Source of the DNA: Eopsaltria australis
Lineage: Eukaryota > Chordata > Aves > Passeriformes > Petroicidae
DNA: 64,000 nucleotides
Direction of reading: 5' to 3'
Assembly (NCBI GenBank): GCA_034509425.1
Contig: JAVTVJ010000001.1
Span: 13,473,501 to 13,537,500, forward strand
Part shown: piece by piece, positions 1 through 11,026 of the stretch
Layout of the letters: each line of letters opens with the position of its first letter
Position numbering within the stretch: position 1 is the stretch's first letter
The notes under the pieces: model-generated
Told to the model about the DNA's origin: nothing
The model's database searches: none
The model's input: the letters and a program-made list of their open reading frames with translations, nothing else
Made by a program: the position numbers and the translations under genes

Positions 1-7
1 CGCCCGC

Positions 8-20
8 ATTTACCTTTTCC
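8..20 (-). promoter_or_regulatory. Candidate minus-strand splice donor of a first exon
   Basis: Read on the minus strand, the sequence is AAG|GTAAAT, with the exon side at base 14 and the intron GT at bases 13-12. This is a good vertebrate donor match except for A instead of G at intron position 5. If used, a non-coding exon would lie inside the CpG island, the transcript would leave the window to the left, and the remaining 63 kb would be upstream DNA. It competes with the plus-strand donors near 829, 866 and 890. Confidence 0.35.
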
Positions 21-823
21 TGCCCGCCGTCCGTCAGTCAGGCGTCTGAGGAGGAGAAGGAGAAAGGGAAGGAAGGGAGAAGAAAGAGACAGGGAAATAC
101 AGAGAGCGAGAGGCGGCTGCTAATCCCCGTGTAGAAAGACTTCCAGCAGCAGAAGCAGCGGCAGCAGCATGCGTGTGTGCGTGCCCGGAGTGAAGCACAG
201 CCCTCCTAGCGATGCACCGGTGCTGGCACCCAAGTGCTGTCATGTGCGTGTCTCGGTGTGTGTACCCATGGCAAAAAAAAAAAAAGGAAAAAAGGAAAAG
301 ACAGACGGGGGGAGACTCGTCAGTCACACGCCCGGCTGTGCACTGCTGGGGGGGACGAGGAGGAGGAGCCCAGCGCTCCCCAGCCCAACCACCGGAGGAG
401 CAGCTCTCTTACTACGGCGGCGGCCGGGCTGCCCCTCCGCGCCAGCCCCGCACGCCGAGCCGCCCTTCCGCCCGCTCCCAAGGACATGGCTTCGGGAAAG
501 ACCCTCAGGGCCTCCCTCCCAGGGGACTCCGTTGCACCGCGGGCTACCCGAGCCCCGCGGGAAGCAGCTGGAAAAACAACAAATTCCCACGTTTCTGCCC
601 CAAAAATACCTCGTGGAGAGCGCCCCTGGGCAGCGGGGATGCCCCGCGTGGGACGGGGATGCGGCGCCCCCCCAGGGGTCCCAGCGGGGCCGGGAGTGGG
701 AGCGGGTCGCGGTGTCTCCCCGGGGAGCTGCTGGAGGCGGGGGCGCGGCAGCCGGGCCCCCAAAGCCCACGGGTCGCCCGCTGTCCTGGCGCGGAGCCCG
801 GCGGCACCGCTGTCGGGCGGGGG

Positions 824-898
824 CTGCAGGTGCGGAGTGAGGGCTGGGCGTCTGTGAGAACCGCAGGTGGAACTATAAATGTTCGTGGTAGTGAGTAT
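824..898 (+). promoter_or_regulatory. Cluster of candidate plus-strand splice donors
   Basis: Three donor-like sites sit at the right edge of the CpG island: CAG|GTGCGG (break after 829), CAG|GTGGAA (break after 866) and GTA|GTGAGT (break after 890). The last has the strongest intron side. Their position where the island gives way to AT-rich DNA fits a plus-strand first exon followed by a long intron. Which one is used, if any, cannot be told from sequence alone. Confidence 0.3.
874..880 (+). promoter_or_regulatory. TATA-box-like TATAAAT
   Basis: A TATAAAT heptamer lies at the right edge of the CpG island and reads only on the plus strand. It would place a start near 900-910. CpG-island promoters are often TATA-less, so this may be chance. 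It also overlaps the candidate donor cluster, and both are unlikely to be used in the same transcript. Confidence 0.2.
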
Positions 899-974
899 AG
901 AAAGTGAAAAGGCGGTGAAAGGCTGCGCCCGTCCGGGCCACGGTGCCGGCTCCCTGATACTCGCGTGTCCAGTC

Positions 975-3090
975 AGGTACACTCAAATTCCAGCCACGGT
1001 GTCTGACCTACTGAAAGGTGTTTGGACAGTGTTTCAAATCACTTATTTGCTAAACAGTAAACACTATATCCATCTTTTGACTGTACAACAGCATATATAC
1101 ATATAAATGAGATTTTGACATAAAATTCGTGAAAGAGCTAGAACAGAATGCTCATATTATTCTTATTGTCCTAAATTTACTAGTGAGTTGTACCAGCAAG
1201 TTTCAAGGTGTGATTTCTTTAAGCCTCAAACCAGGAAAAGTTAGTGAGAAATGTGCTTGATATTTTGTTTTTTGTACCAAAAAAAGCAATTCATATTACA
1301 TGGCAATATATGGACTAAAAGATAATATTAGTAATAGAAAAAGTTTTATTATATGACAAGCATGAAAAAAAATTGGTGGGGATATCAGGTATGCTATTTA
1401 TGCCGTTTCTTTTGTTTGTAATGGACAAGGTAGACCTAATGTCTCAGGGATAGAAAGAGAAGGAAGAAGTGTTATTGGCATTTTTAATTACAAGTGTAGG
1501 TCATATCTACAGGCTTCTTAAGATAAGGATTTCCTGTTGGATTGATAATTCTGTTGATTAGCAAATGATCAACCAGTTGAATGGGGAAAAATTGGTCAGT
1601 CTATTTAAAAATAATTCTTGGGTTTTTTTTTTTTTAGTTGTAGGTGTAATAGATGATGTAGAGGGGAAATCACTGAAAAGACTGTCCATCTTGTTAAGAT
1701 TTAGATGCTGACAACAAAATATTTTGTGACTTCCCAGACGTCCTGCAATAAAATGAAAAAGACTAAATTTGTTACTAAATTGTACAAATCAAGTCAGCAT
1801 GACATTGTTAAAAAACAAAATTGCACCCTAAAGCCATATGATTTCCTTGTTTGTATAAAATAAGGGTACACATATCCTCCTCGTTCCTGAATTGAAACAC
1901 AAATGCTGAATCTGAGCTAACTCAGGTAAATAAGCTGAAGAGTTCATTGTTTTTCCTAAGTGTATGTATGTACACACAGCACTATGCTATGCTCTTATCT
2001 CTTAACAAGAATTTTTTGACTTGTCATCATAAAATGTATTTTCAAGTCAGTTTCAAATCTGGCATAATCTATTGTTTAAAATATGATGGTGTGTGAGGAC
2101 CTAATTATAACAGTTTATATAATACTCGCTATGTGAAGATTTAGCCTGTCTTCCATAGGCCTGTGAAGTTAAAAAGCAGAGCTAGTCATGTTACATGTGA
2201 TAGTTTATGAAAATATTTATACCAAACTGGTTGATTACATTGGTTAGTAGAACTAGGTAGTCACGAAAACAGATAACACATTTTTAGCCTTCATCCAAAC
2301 TTCCTGAAAATTAAGTAGACCCAATTTCCTTTGAAGACTGAAGAGTAAGAGGGAAAGAGGAGATATTTGTGCATAAAATTATCTGATCTCAAAGTAAATG
2401 CCAGCAAGAATATTTTTGTTCCTTTTTTTACTTGCACTCCCTAATGTGAATGTAAACCATTTAATGAATTTTCTGGATCCCTCTGGTTTGCCTGACTTCA
2501 ATCTAGCTGGGCCAAGAGAGTAGGAGAGACAAGTCTTCTTAGAAATTTCTCTCCTGATAGTTCTAGAGAAGTCTGCATCCTGGAGAAATAAGTTCAAGCT
2601 GTTATACATAATGATGTAGATGGTCCTTGTGAGCCACTAATTATGTTGATCTTAGGCATAACACTTGTATGTACTAGTAGCCCCAGTACTCGTGGGTGTC
2701 TCAGAAGATGTGCAGTTTGAGGGCAAGATTTCCAAGAGGGGAACAAAAATTCTTCTCCTGGCTCTGTGAGATGTGGCATGCACGAACAAAACTGAGAAGA
2801 GGCTGTGAAGGAGAGGGTTTCAGGAAGGACAGTCAATGAATGTAGGTGAACAAGAAACAAATGAAGAAAGTACTGCCTGGAAAAAAAATGTTCCAAAATA
2901 ATTTTTAGATCAGAAAAGTAGGAATCAGAAAGGAAATATTTTAAATGGCCTGGGGAAGTGAGGTAGTTCAGTTTAATATCCTCAACCATCTGCAGTTTCT
3001 CAAATGACCCCAAATGCAAAAGTCCTTATAATTATACTATACTCAAACTTTGATCTCTTTCTTCTTTGGAAGAAGTTCTCTTTGCTCTGA
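975..3090. other. AT-rich DNA beside the island, no recognised gene
   Basis: The sequence is AT-rich with almost no CpG. The longest open frame is 141 codons on the minus strand (2594-3019). It shows no domain, signal or repeat that I recognise and overlaps no recognised repeat, so I treat it as chance. The short T run near 1624-1635 is the only low-complexity stretch. I see no exon, RNA gene or transposon end. Confidence 0.6.
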
Positions 3091-3205
3091 CTGTTGGCGA
3101 AAGAAGTCGTCATGACTGTCATTACTGCATAATCAAACTATACGCACGCTTAAATGAACTCCTTCCATAAGCTGATACTTACGTCGCTAGGAATTTTTCA
3201 TTTAG

Positions 3206-3325
3206 AAAACACAGTGAGTTTTTGTGTATCGCTGCCCTCTACTGGAGACAAGGTCAGAACCGCTCCATCAGGTCTCGCTGTGAGGCCGTAGAGCCACGGC
3301 AGCTGCTGGTGCTCCTCGTTGCTTG
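3206..3325 (+). other. Candidate short exon (speculative)
   Basis: An acceptor-like tract (pyrimidine-rich, ending TTTAG at 3205) and a strong donor (TTG|GTGAGT, break after 3325) bracket 120 bases. One frame, starting at 3207, stays open across the whole interval and meets a stop (TGA) just past the donor. The other two frames contain stops. The implied peptide is about 39 residues, rich in Arg and Leu, and matches nothing I know. If real, it would be exon 2 of a plus-strand transcript starting in the CpG island. It could equally be a non-coding exon or coincidence inside a CpG-rich regulatory patch. Confidence 0.2.
3234..3245 (-). promoter_or_regulatory. CTCF core motif match
   Basis: The minus strand reads CCAGTAGAGGGC, which fits every position of the CTCF core consensus CCASYAGRKGGC. 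CTCF binds such sites at chromatin boundaries and near promoters. The location, inside a CpG-rich patch about 2.3 kb from a CpG-island promoter, makes a working site more likely than an isolated match. Occupancy cannot be read from sequence. Confidence 0.4.
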
Positions 3326-3394
3326 GTGAGTCACCTTTCTACGACTGAGGCGTAAAGGTGTGAAGATCTGGGTGGCCAGCATCGATAAAAAGAT

Positions 3395-4179
3395 TTCCTT
3401 TTCCACATGATTTCAAAGAATTGATCATGCAATTTTATGTGTGCAGTTTGTTGACACAGACAAAATTACGACTAAGCAATGGCTGCGATTTTTAGCACAT
3501 GTATTTTCCATTAACTTCTGTGAAAGAGACATCTAAATTCATCAAGAGATGCTGAAAATTTTGAACAATGTTGCTTCGATAAGTTTTTGCCTATAGCTTT
3601 GTAGATAACCTCATCATTTTTCATGTCTAAATACTTAGGTTCACTCTCCATTGCATTACAGTGTGATCGCCCTCCATCCCTTCTGTCTGACCTTTCATGC
3701 CTCTATACTTGCCTTTTGCCATCTGTATCAAAGTACCACATTTATAAATTTATTTTCATTTCTTCCCAGGCTGGGAATTAGCAGAACAACTGAAACATGG
3801 AGAGCACAGCAGTGATACTCTCTCAGTTCCTCAGTGTTTCACTTCCTCTGCCTACTCTCACAACAACCCATATACATCCAGAGCAGTTTCTGTTGGAATA
3901 CACTGAATTTTCCAGCTGCCTGGGCACATGCATCACCACAGCATTCTGAGAACTGTGAAGGAGGCCTGGTCAGAGCATACAGGAAAGAAAATTTCACTAT
4001 CAAATTCAAATTATGTCTTCTACACAGAAGATTCTACCAGTTTCTGTGTTCATTTTTAACTTTGCTACATCTGGGTCAAGTTTACAGAGATGAAGCTCAC
4101 ATATATGCTCTTCTCGTTCCCTTGTGGCATCAGTTATTGCTTCAAGGTGAGAAGGCATTCTGACTGTGGCTGTGAGGGT
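3395..4179. other. Unannotated AT-rich DNA
   Basis: I see no gene, repeat end or RNA here. A 109-codon plus-strand open frame begins at 3834 and ends at 4163, just before the CR1 copy. It has no recognised domain. Confidence 0.5.
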
Positions 4180-4672
4180 AGAATCAGAAACATTTAGGTT
4201 GGAAAAAACCTCTGAGATCATTCGGTTCAACCTTTGACTGATCACCACCTTGTCAACTAGACCGTGACATTAGATGCCATGTCCAATTGCTTCTTGAACA
4301 CCTCCAGGGATGGTGACTCCATCACTTCCCTGAGCAGTTTATTCCAATGTTGAACTACCCTTTCCATGAAAAAATTCTTCCTGATGTCAGATCTGAATCT
4401 CCCTGGCACAGCTTGAGGCTGTGTCCTCTCATCCTGTCATGGGTTGCCTGGGAGAAGAGGCTGATGCCCACCTTGCCACACCCTCATTCCAGGCAGTTGT
4501 AGAGAGCGAAAAGGTCCCCCAGAGCCTCCTTGTCTCCAGGCTAAACATCCCCAGCCCCCTCAGCCACTTCTTATAGGACTTGTGCTCCAGACCCTTCACC
4601 AGCTTTGTTGCCCTTCTCTGGACTCTCTCCAGAACCTCAGTGTTTTAAAATTTTGTACAATATGGGCAAAAT
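4180..4672 (-). mobile_element. CR1 LINE, 5'-truncated 3' end
   Basis: On the plus strand the element starts with the reversed CR1 3' end (an AGAATCAGAAA-type remnant of the terminal octamers, then TTTAGGTTGGAAAAAACC). It continues with the conserved reverse-strand blocks GATGGTGACTCC, CTTCCTGATGTC, GCTTGAGGCTGTGTCCTCTC and CTTCTCTGGACTCTCTCC. The 3' end is therefore at low coordinates and the element is on the minus strand. It is cut off at its 5' side near 4650-4672, as usual for CR1. Spacing and block order match the consensus well, so it is of middle age. Confidence 0.92.
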
Positions 4673-7600
4673 AACAGTTTTGGTGTCTTCTACACCTAAC
4701 CTGATTAATGGCAGAGACATTCAGCCTAAAAAATCTGCTTTCTCTTCCTTCTCTGACTACCCCAAAGCAGACATCTGTCTACAAAATTTAATTTTAAATA
4801 TTTTACATTCCTAATGTTTTAAATGTCTTTTGATGAAAAGATTTACTGTCCACCACAGCCATTGTAGGTCTGTTCGTCTTACTTTACTGGGCAGCACTGT
4901 GGATAGTATTGACCTAGGTAGATAAATTTTGTGGGTTGCCTCATTTCATGTTACCTAATTACTTACTATAAAACCACTCCAGTAGATTCCTTTCCCTATC
5001 CTAATGGCTAACATGAAGAAATTAATAGGGCATGGAGTAGAGTGGTTGTTCCCAAAGAGTGACTCCTAAATGACAGGTGTCCTCAAAGGGAAACGTAATC
5101 AGGCATCAGCTCACCTTGTGCATCTACACTGACTATTAACTGGTCAGTTAAAGATGGATGATAAGGCAATGTACATATTATTTTATGATTTAGAAGCAAA
5201 ACAAGTACTTTGTTGAAGGTACTGTTCTTATAGTCCTTTAGGCTATCAAACACACAATTCCACAAAACCTGTGACTTTCAACCTCTATCAGGAAATAAGT
5301 TGTCCTGAGAGGCTTCTCAGCATGGTCTCGCCTTTGAAAGACATAAGATAAAAAATTTGAGTATGCCATCCTTCCCCTTCCCAAAAAAAGATCTTTGGTG
5401 TCAGAAACAAGCAAGCTGCTGTGGCTTTCACATACCAGGATGTATTTCAGTGGTATGAACACCAATGTTAAGAATAAGCATATAGAGAGAGGAGGGAAGA
5501 TTAGTTCAAACCAATAAACACACAAAATTCCCTCACTAGAATGAAAATACTTTTTCAGACATTGAAAGCCCTGGGAGAGTGGCAAAGTGCAAATTAGTTT
5601 CTAAACATCCACAGCAAGGACATACATTCAGTTTCTTAATTAAGGAGGGCTTTAATAACTTACAATATCATGTTTTTAAGTATGAACACATAATGCTAAA
5701 ATAAAGTGCAATACATTAGTATTTTTGCTTCTTTGACAGAAAAGTGGGGAAACAGAAGAAACTTCGTAAGAACTTTCTGTGAATGAGAAGACTAGTAATC
5801 GTGTAGAAAATTGTCTCTAACTTAGGATTTTAAATGAGGTTTTTTTAGATAGAAATGTTTTACGTCTGCATTAATTTCAGGCAGCACAAATAGCACAAAG
5901 CAATCAGAGCTATCTGAATACTACCATGACTAGTTTGTAGGAAACCGTCATTGTGTACTGTGTGAGGTGGGATTACTCCTTTCTTACAAAAGGTGAAAGT
6001 GGAAGATACTTCTTTCCTGCTCAGAGCAACTGCACATCAAAGAGCTCACAACAGTCAACTGAGAGCTACATTGAGACCATGACTTCATTTTCCTAGTGAT
6101 GCTATCAATTCAGACATTGTTGAAGACGGAAGACTGCTGTAAGCAATGATTTTCATAAATCAAAAAATAATTTAATCCCATGGAGCATGAGGCAAAAACA
6201 AAACATTACTTCCATTTTGCAGGTAGAAAATTGCGTATTGATACATGCAGAAACAAGAGCTGGACTCCAATATATTCTGGTTTTAGATTTTAACAGTAGG
6301 GTTATGATTTTTATCTGCCTTGGTCTGATTCAGCCGCTAAAAGCTTTTTAAAACAAAGGCCTACACACAATTCACCAGTCCTGGAGAGAAGTCCTAACAG
6401 CATTCAGCAGGGCTTTCTGATGTGACAGCTCAACTCCCTTCCTCTCCTTACATGGCTGGATGTAAAAGACTGATAGCTATATTTGTCCAGATTCGGTGTT
6501 GGGCAATAATCTTGTCATTTGTACAGAAAAGGGAGTGGGGAGATAGCAGTTGTCTGCCTTCTTATTAAGTCTATTCCAGCATGAGAGAAATTTAGTATAA
6601 AATGTGTAATAAAGCAGATGGAAAGACATCCAAAGCTTTTGAGATGGAATTGTTCATTCATTTCTGCAGTTTGTGCTTGCTTTTTATTTATTTTATATTA
6701 TGGGAAAAGGAGCCAACAATTTGGTTTTTTAACAATTTTTCATTGTCTTTTCCAGTGAATCCCAACAAATCAAGCACTGAACAGTTATCAAGAAGTCCCA
6801 ATATTCAAGATTAAATCCACATTTTTGCAACATGCTCAATTATGTTCCACTTTGTGTCTGGAAGATACGCTGGTATCTCACAGGGTGTTTTTGAGGACAG
6901 CTTTTAACAGGAACTTCTGACAGACTTAAACTCCAGAAAGACTGGTAATTAAGACTTACATCAATAAATCTGTCAGTCAGATACAGGAAAGTAACTATTT
7001 TAAGGCAAAATAAAGAGCTAAAAATGCCACTGAAGGTAGCATACAGAGATATTTCAGGCTTGTTTTTCCTCCCATGGAAGTCAACAGGCATTCTATGGTG
7101 AAGGTAGCAGCAGAGTAAGATAATAAAATATCAGAATATGGGAAATATTATTTCTATTTTCCATCTGTGATCAGTAAAATACCCAAAGCTGGAATGTGTA
7201 TAACAGTTAAATCTAATTATACTTAAGAAACATCTTTCATGGAAGATCTGTGGTTAAAGACAGATGTAAGACAACACAGGAAGAAGCTACTTAAAGATAC
7301 TTTTGAAAATGTATGAGAACATATTCCAACAAATTTTAGTCTCAAGTAGAACAAGGTTTTCAGGTAGTGATACCTATCTACAGTTGATCACAAAACGGGG
7401 TCATTGCATGGAAGGCCATGCTAAAAGTTTTGGAGCAATTTAAGAACAGAGGGCATCTCGCATCTCTTGAAATCCCCAGACTTTTGTATGCCATAAACTG
7501 AATTTCACTACTCCAGAGAAGTCCTTTCTTGTTAAAGCAAGTATGTGTGTGTGTATATATATATATTTATGCATGCACACACATACATATTTCCTGTTGT

Positions 7601-10600
7601 TAAAGCAGTTATGAAAAATCTTGCACACTGCTTTCAAAAGTTTGCTGTTAATGGTTATGGAAAAAAGTGTGTCTTGAAAGCAATTGACTCTGTTCTGCGT
7701 TCTCTGTGGCAGTTCCTGCCAGGCATTTGGGACAGTGGTGTTCATTCCCTAAAAAGCAAAGAGGACAGTTTATTCAACATGATTGAATGAACTCTCCTCA
7801 GAGAGTTTTCTCCTCATCAGAAAGCTGGCAGCTGTTGAACAGCACTGCCCTGTTCCCCATAAATTGTACTCTGGTAACACCCTTTCCCATTGCTAGCAGC
7901 CATCCAACATCAGTTCATTCAGTGTACTCCTGCTATTGCTTACATCCAAACAGCTGAAGCACACATTTGTACAGGAAGACGCGAATTTTGTAATTCCTGT
8001 AAGAAGAAATCTTCCTGGAAGAGGAAATGCACTTCTTCCCTTCCAGTGTTCTAGCTACCAGCTATTCAGAAATTTTTGTTTTCTAATAATCAGCAAACTA
8101 ATCTGCCTTCAGCTGAGCTAGCACTGCCTTGGAAATCTGCAAGTGCCTGTAAAGTGCTGTAAGCTCAGCATATTTTATGAAGTTGTTCAGAGGCCACAAT
8201 AAAGTATATCTGACAACATTCTTGTATAAATCATTCCTGCACAACACAACTCCAACACCAAAAGCTTTGATCCGACCTGGTAACATTTCATTCCTAGAAG
8301 CTTATAAATAAAAATAAAATACCCAATTTGCTCCTTTTTTTAGTACTCATTAAATTTTAGTTTAACATTAAAATGCCATTCAGTAGATAGAGGACAGCAA
8401 GCTACCTTGAATAAATCACCATGCATGCACAGTGCAGCATTTCTGAACACAGGAACTCCTGGCAAAAGCTGAACTAGCAAATTGCACAGCGTCTACACCC
8501 CAATTGTGGGGGAAAAGAGTTTGGCCAATCACAAGCAGATTCCTCAACTTATAAAAAGTGCCACAGCAGAGCTTAGTCAGCACTTTGGTGATGAGTTGCA
8601 GCTGGGGGAAGACCCTTGGCTGCAGAGCTTCTCTGTGCTGCTTCAGTGACACAGAGAGCCCATGAAGCTCTTGTGAAGCTGTAATTGGCTACTGCAGAGG
8701 GAATGTGAAGGCAAGAAAAAGTGCCATTTTGAACTTGACCACAAAGCAATCCCATCGTGTAATATCTAGTAATAACTAAATGTGGTACTGTGATCAAGAG
8801 GATGCAAAAGACAGCAGGATGACCACAGATCAACAAAGGAAATAGAATATTTTAAGCACAGGTAAAACACCAAAGGACATTACTACCAGTAGAATTATAG
8901 GCTACTGCATTGATTTCTTCTCGATGTGCCTCCATTTATTTATTCAAAGAGTTTTTTTTTTAAACTGCCATACTGAAAACTGAAGCTGGGGTTGAAACCC
9001 AGGTGTGATTGTTTCTGCATCAGTGAAGGAAAGAAAATGTCAGGAACATACCACTGATGTAGCACTTAGTGCTGCTCTTTAAGCCACTTACAAACCATTT
9101 CTGTCTGTCACTGATACATTGTTTCTGCATGGGTAACAGGAATAAAAAGTGGTAATATATGCTTTTGTCTTTCAAAATAATAATAGCTGTACTTTTAAAG
9201 AAGGAATTCTTCCATTAAAAAATGCCGTTGTTTTAATTTCATCATATTTCATTTCCTACATAAATGCAATGGAAAACAGACCTGGGAAAGAAAGGAGGGA
9301 AAGAAAAGTGAGATATATCCAGTCTGACCTGTTACTTCATTTATACTGGATTTCTGTTAGTCTCTGGAGCAGATTCCTGAGGGAGAGTCCTATTTCTTCA
9401 ATTTTAAATACTCTTTTGAAGGAAGCACTTGGGATTACACTCTTGTTCTCCCAAAGTAGCTAAGTAGACCTATACAAACATAAAGATTTTTTTGGTATTG
9501 ACTTTCATGTATATTTAAATGGTTACATTTGCAGCTCTAAAATAAAGTCGAGTAAATTCTAGAGATTGCTAAATACTGTTATAAATACCTCTGTGATAGA
9601 TGAGTATGGTGCCACTTTGTCCTGATAATTTATACTTTGTTTAATATAATTTAATACTTCATTTTCTCCTTGGGGTCTGATTGTCATCCAGTATTCGTTA
9701 ATGGAAAGTGGCAGACTATAGGAGTAAAGAATTGTCAGTCTTTAAACTGTCCATGAACTGTTCTAAATCGCCTGTGTGACTTTGAACCCAAGACCACCAA
9801 CCATATTTTCACTTGCCCTGACAGAAGCAAGTGGTGTCTATTTGAAGCCGACAGTTTCACTCAGGCAAGAAATTACTACAGTTTAAGGTCAAAAGAGTTG
9901 GTAAGGTGGAACATATATATACATATATATTTATCTCACCGTTTTTTAATTTGCTGTACAAGGTCTGATAATTTGATTTACTTTTTAAAAAGACCAACCT
10001 AGCCTGAAATGTGCTCAGAAAAAAGGATGAGTCTTCTCCTTTTCTGTGAAAACAAACTCATCTAACCAGCATCAAATAAACCAGCTTTGAATAGTTACAT
10101 CCCAGTATCAGACTGGGCTCATAGAGGAGTTAGCCAAAGGCCAATTACAAGCTGATCTAGCTAAAGCCAGTGTATTCGGGACCTAGGACAATCTGGATTT
10201 AGGCCAAGAACTAGGATGGAAAGAGCTTTAGTGGATGATGAATTATCTCCTGCTGTCAGCAGACAGTAGGAAGACATACATTCTCCTCCTCCTGGAATTA
10301 CATGCCACAAGATAAGATAACAAGTGCCACTTAAAGGTGGCATGAATCCTGAGAGATACGTTCTCAATTGCTTGTGATGCTGTGCCTGCTTATTTTTTAA
10401 TGTTTCTGTGACCATATTATGGACTATATATTGCAAATTTCATCCCTTTGCATACCATGGAATTCAAACAACTCTCTGCACATAAAAGGTGTACCCTAAT
10501 TAAGTAGCTGGCTTTAATGAAGAGATTGGTTAATATTCGTATTGTTGGAATGCCTAACAATTATGCTCAGGATGATCAGTTCTCCAGTCCCAAGTGCTTT

Positions 10601-10629
10601 GGAAATATAGAACAGAATAATGTCTTTCA
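4673..10629. other. Long AT-rich stretch with no recognised gene
   Basis: Apart from the TG/TA tract near 7541-7586 and a TA-rich run near 9910-9930, this is single-copy AT-rich DNA. Open frames reach about 115 codons (5238-5585 minus, 9149-9463 plus, 7440-7745 minus), with no recognisable domain. The 7440-7745 frame runs through the low-complexity tract. I saw no splice-bounded coding segment, tRNA or transposon end. Confidence 0.55.
7541..7586. repeat. TG/TA dinucleotide tract forming an inverted repeat
   Basis: GTATGTGTGTG (7541-7551) is followed by an alternating TA core. It is mirrored by CACACACATAC (7576-7586), which pairs exactly with the left arm over 11 bases. Alternating purine-pyrimidine sequence with matching arms could form a cruciform or Z-like structure. 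It is also a normal microsatellite. Confidence 0.75.
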
Positions 10630-11026
10630 GAGAGCTGATAAAGTGAGAGCAGGACTGTGGATGGAAGATAGGAAAACAGGGGAATAAGTAGTGGCAACCA
10701 ACATGGCTTCACTAAGGGCAAATTGTGCCCTACAAATTTAGTGACCTTCTGTGATGGGGTTACAGACTTGATAAGTGAAGAGCAACAGATGTCATCTACC
10801 TGAACTTCTGCAAAGCATTTGACACTGTCCCACAAGACATCCTTGTCTCTGTTGTGTATTTGACAGATGGATCACCTGCTGGATAAGAAACTGGCTGGGT
10901 GGTTGCACTCAAAGAGTTGTGGTCAAGATCTCCATGTCCAAGAGGAGATCAGTGAAAATTTACATTCCTCAAGGGTCAGCATTGGGACCAGCACTCTTAA
11001 ACATGTTTGTCAATGATCCTACGATT
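10630..11026 (+). mobile_element. CR1 LINE fragment, ORF2 reverse-transcriptase part, broken
   Basis: From about 10690 the plus strand follows the CR1 ORF2 reverse-transcriptase region. Blocks such as AACATGGCTTCACTAAGGGC, GATGTCATCTACCTG, GCAAAGCATTTGACACTG, TTGCACTCAAAGAGTTG and CCTCAAGGGTCAGCATTGGG appear in consensus order. Frames are interrupted by substitutions and small gaps, so it is a dead copy. It lacks both the 5' end and the 3' end. The left edge is uncertain because similarity fades between 10550 and 10680. Confidence 0.88.

Larger units (their letters stand above)
1..970. promoter_or_regulatory. CpG island, probable promoter and first exon of an unidentified gene
   Basis: The first 970 bases are GC-rich and full of CpG. 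Right after this the sequence becomes AT-rich and nearly CpG-free. This is the usual look of an unmethylated vertebrate promoter island covering a transcription start and first exon. The left part (about 48-135) is purine-rich on the plus strand, then a CAG/CGG-rich stretch and an A-rich run (about 272-298) follow. Open frames of 207-231 codons cross the island in all three plus frames, and one of 220 codons crosses on the minus strand. None shows a recognisable domain, and long open frames are expected in GC-rich DNA, so I do not call a CDS. Splice-donor-like sites occur on both strands and are listed separately. The gene cannot be named from this sequence. Confidence 0.8.
3095..3390. promoter_or_regulatory. 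Small CpG-rich patch, candidate regulatory element
   Basis: Roughly 14 CpG dinucleotides fall in under 300 bases, while the flanking kilobases have almost none. That suggests the patch is not methylated in the germ line or is under selection. It contains a CTCF-core match (3234-3245), an AP-1-type TGAGTCA (3327-3333) and a possible short exon (3206-3325). It may be a boundary, an enhancer or an alternative exon region tied to the nearby promoter island. I recognise no repeat family in it. Confidence 0.45.

Noticed and set aside
169..907. Overlapping open frames of 207-231 codons in all three plus frames of the CpG island, and 220 codons on the minus strand
   Set aside because: Long open frames are expected in GC-rich DNA. 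They overlap each other, read through the A-rich run and show low-complexity Arg/Pro/Gly/Ala content without any domain.
2957..2975. GTGAGGTAGTTCAGT, resembling a let-7 seed
   Set aside because: The match ends after the seed and I see no hairpin partner strand within about 80 bases.
2594..3019. 141-codon minus-strand open frame
   Set aside because: No recognisable domain, no splice or promoter context, and a length reachable by chance in 64 kb on six frames.
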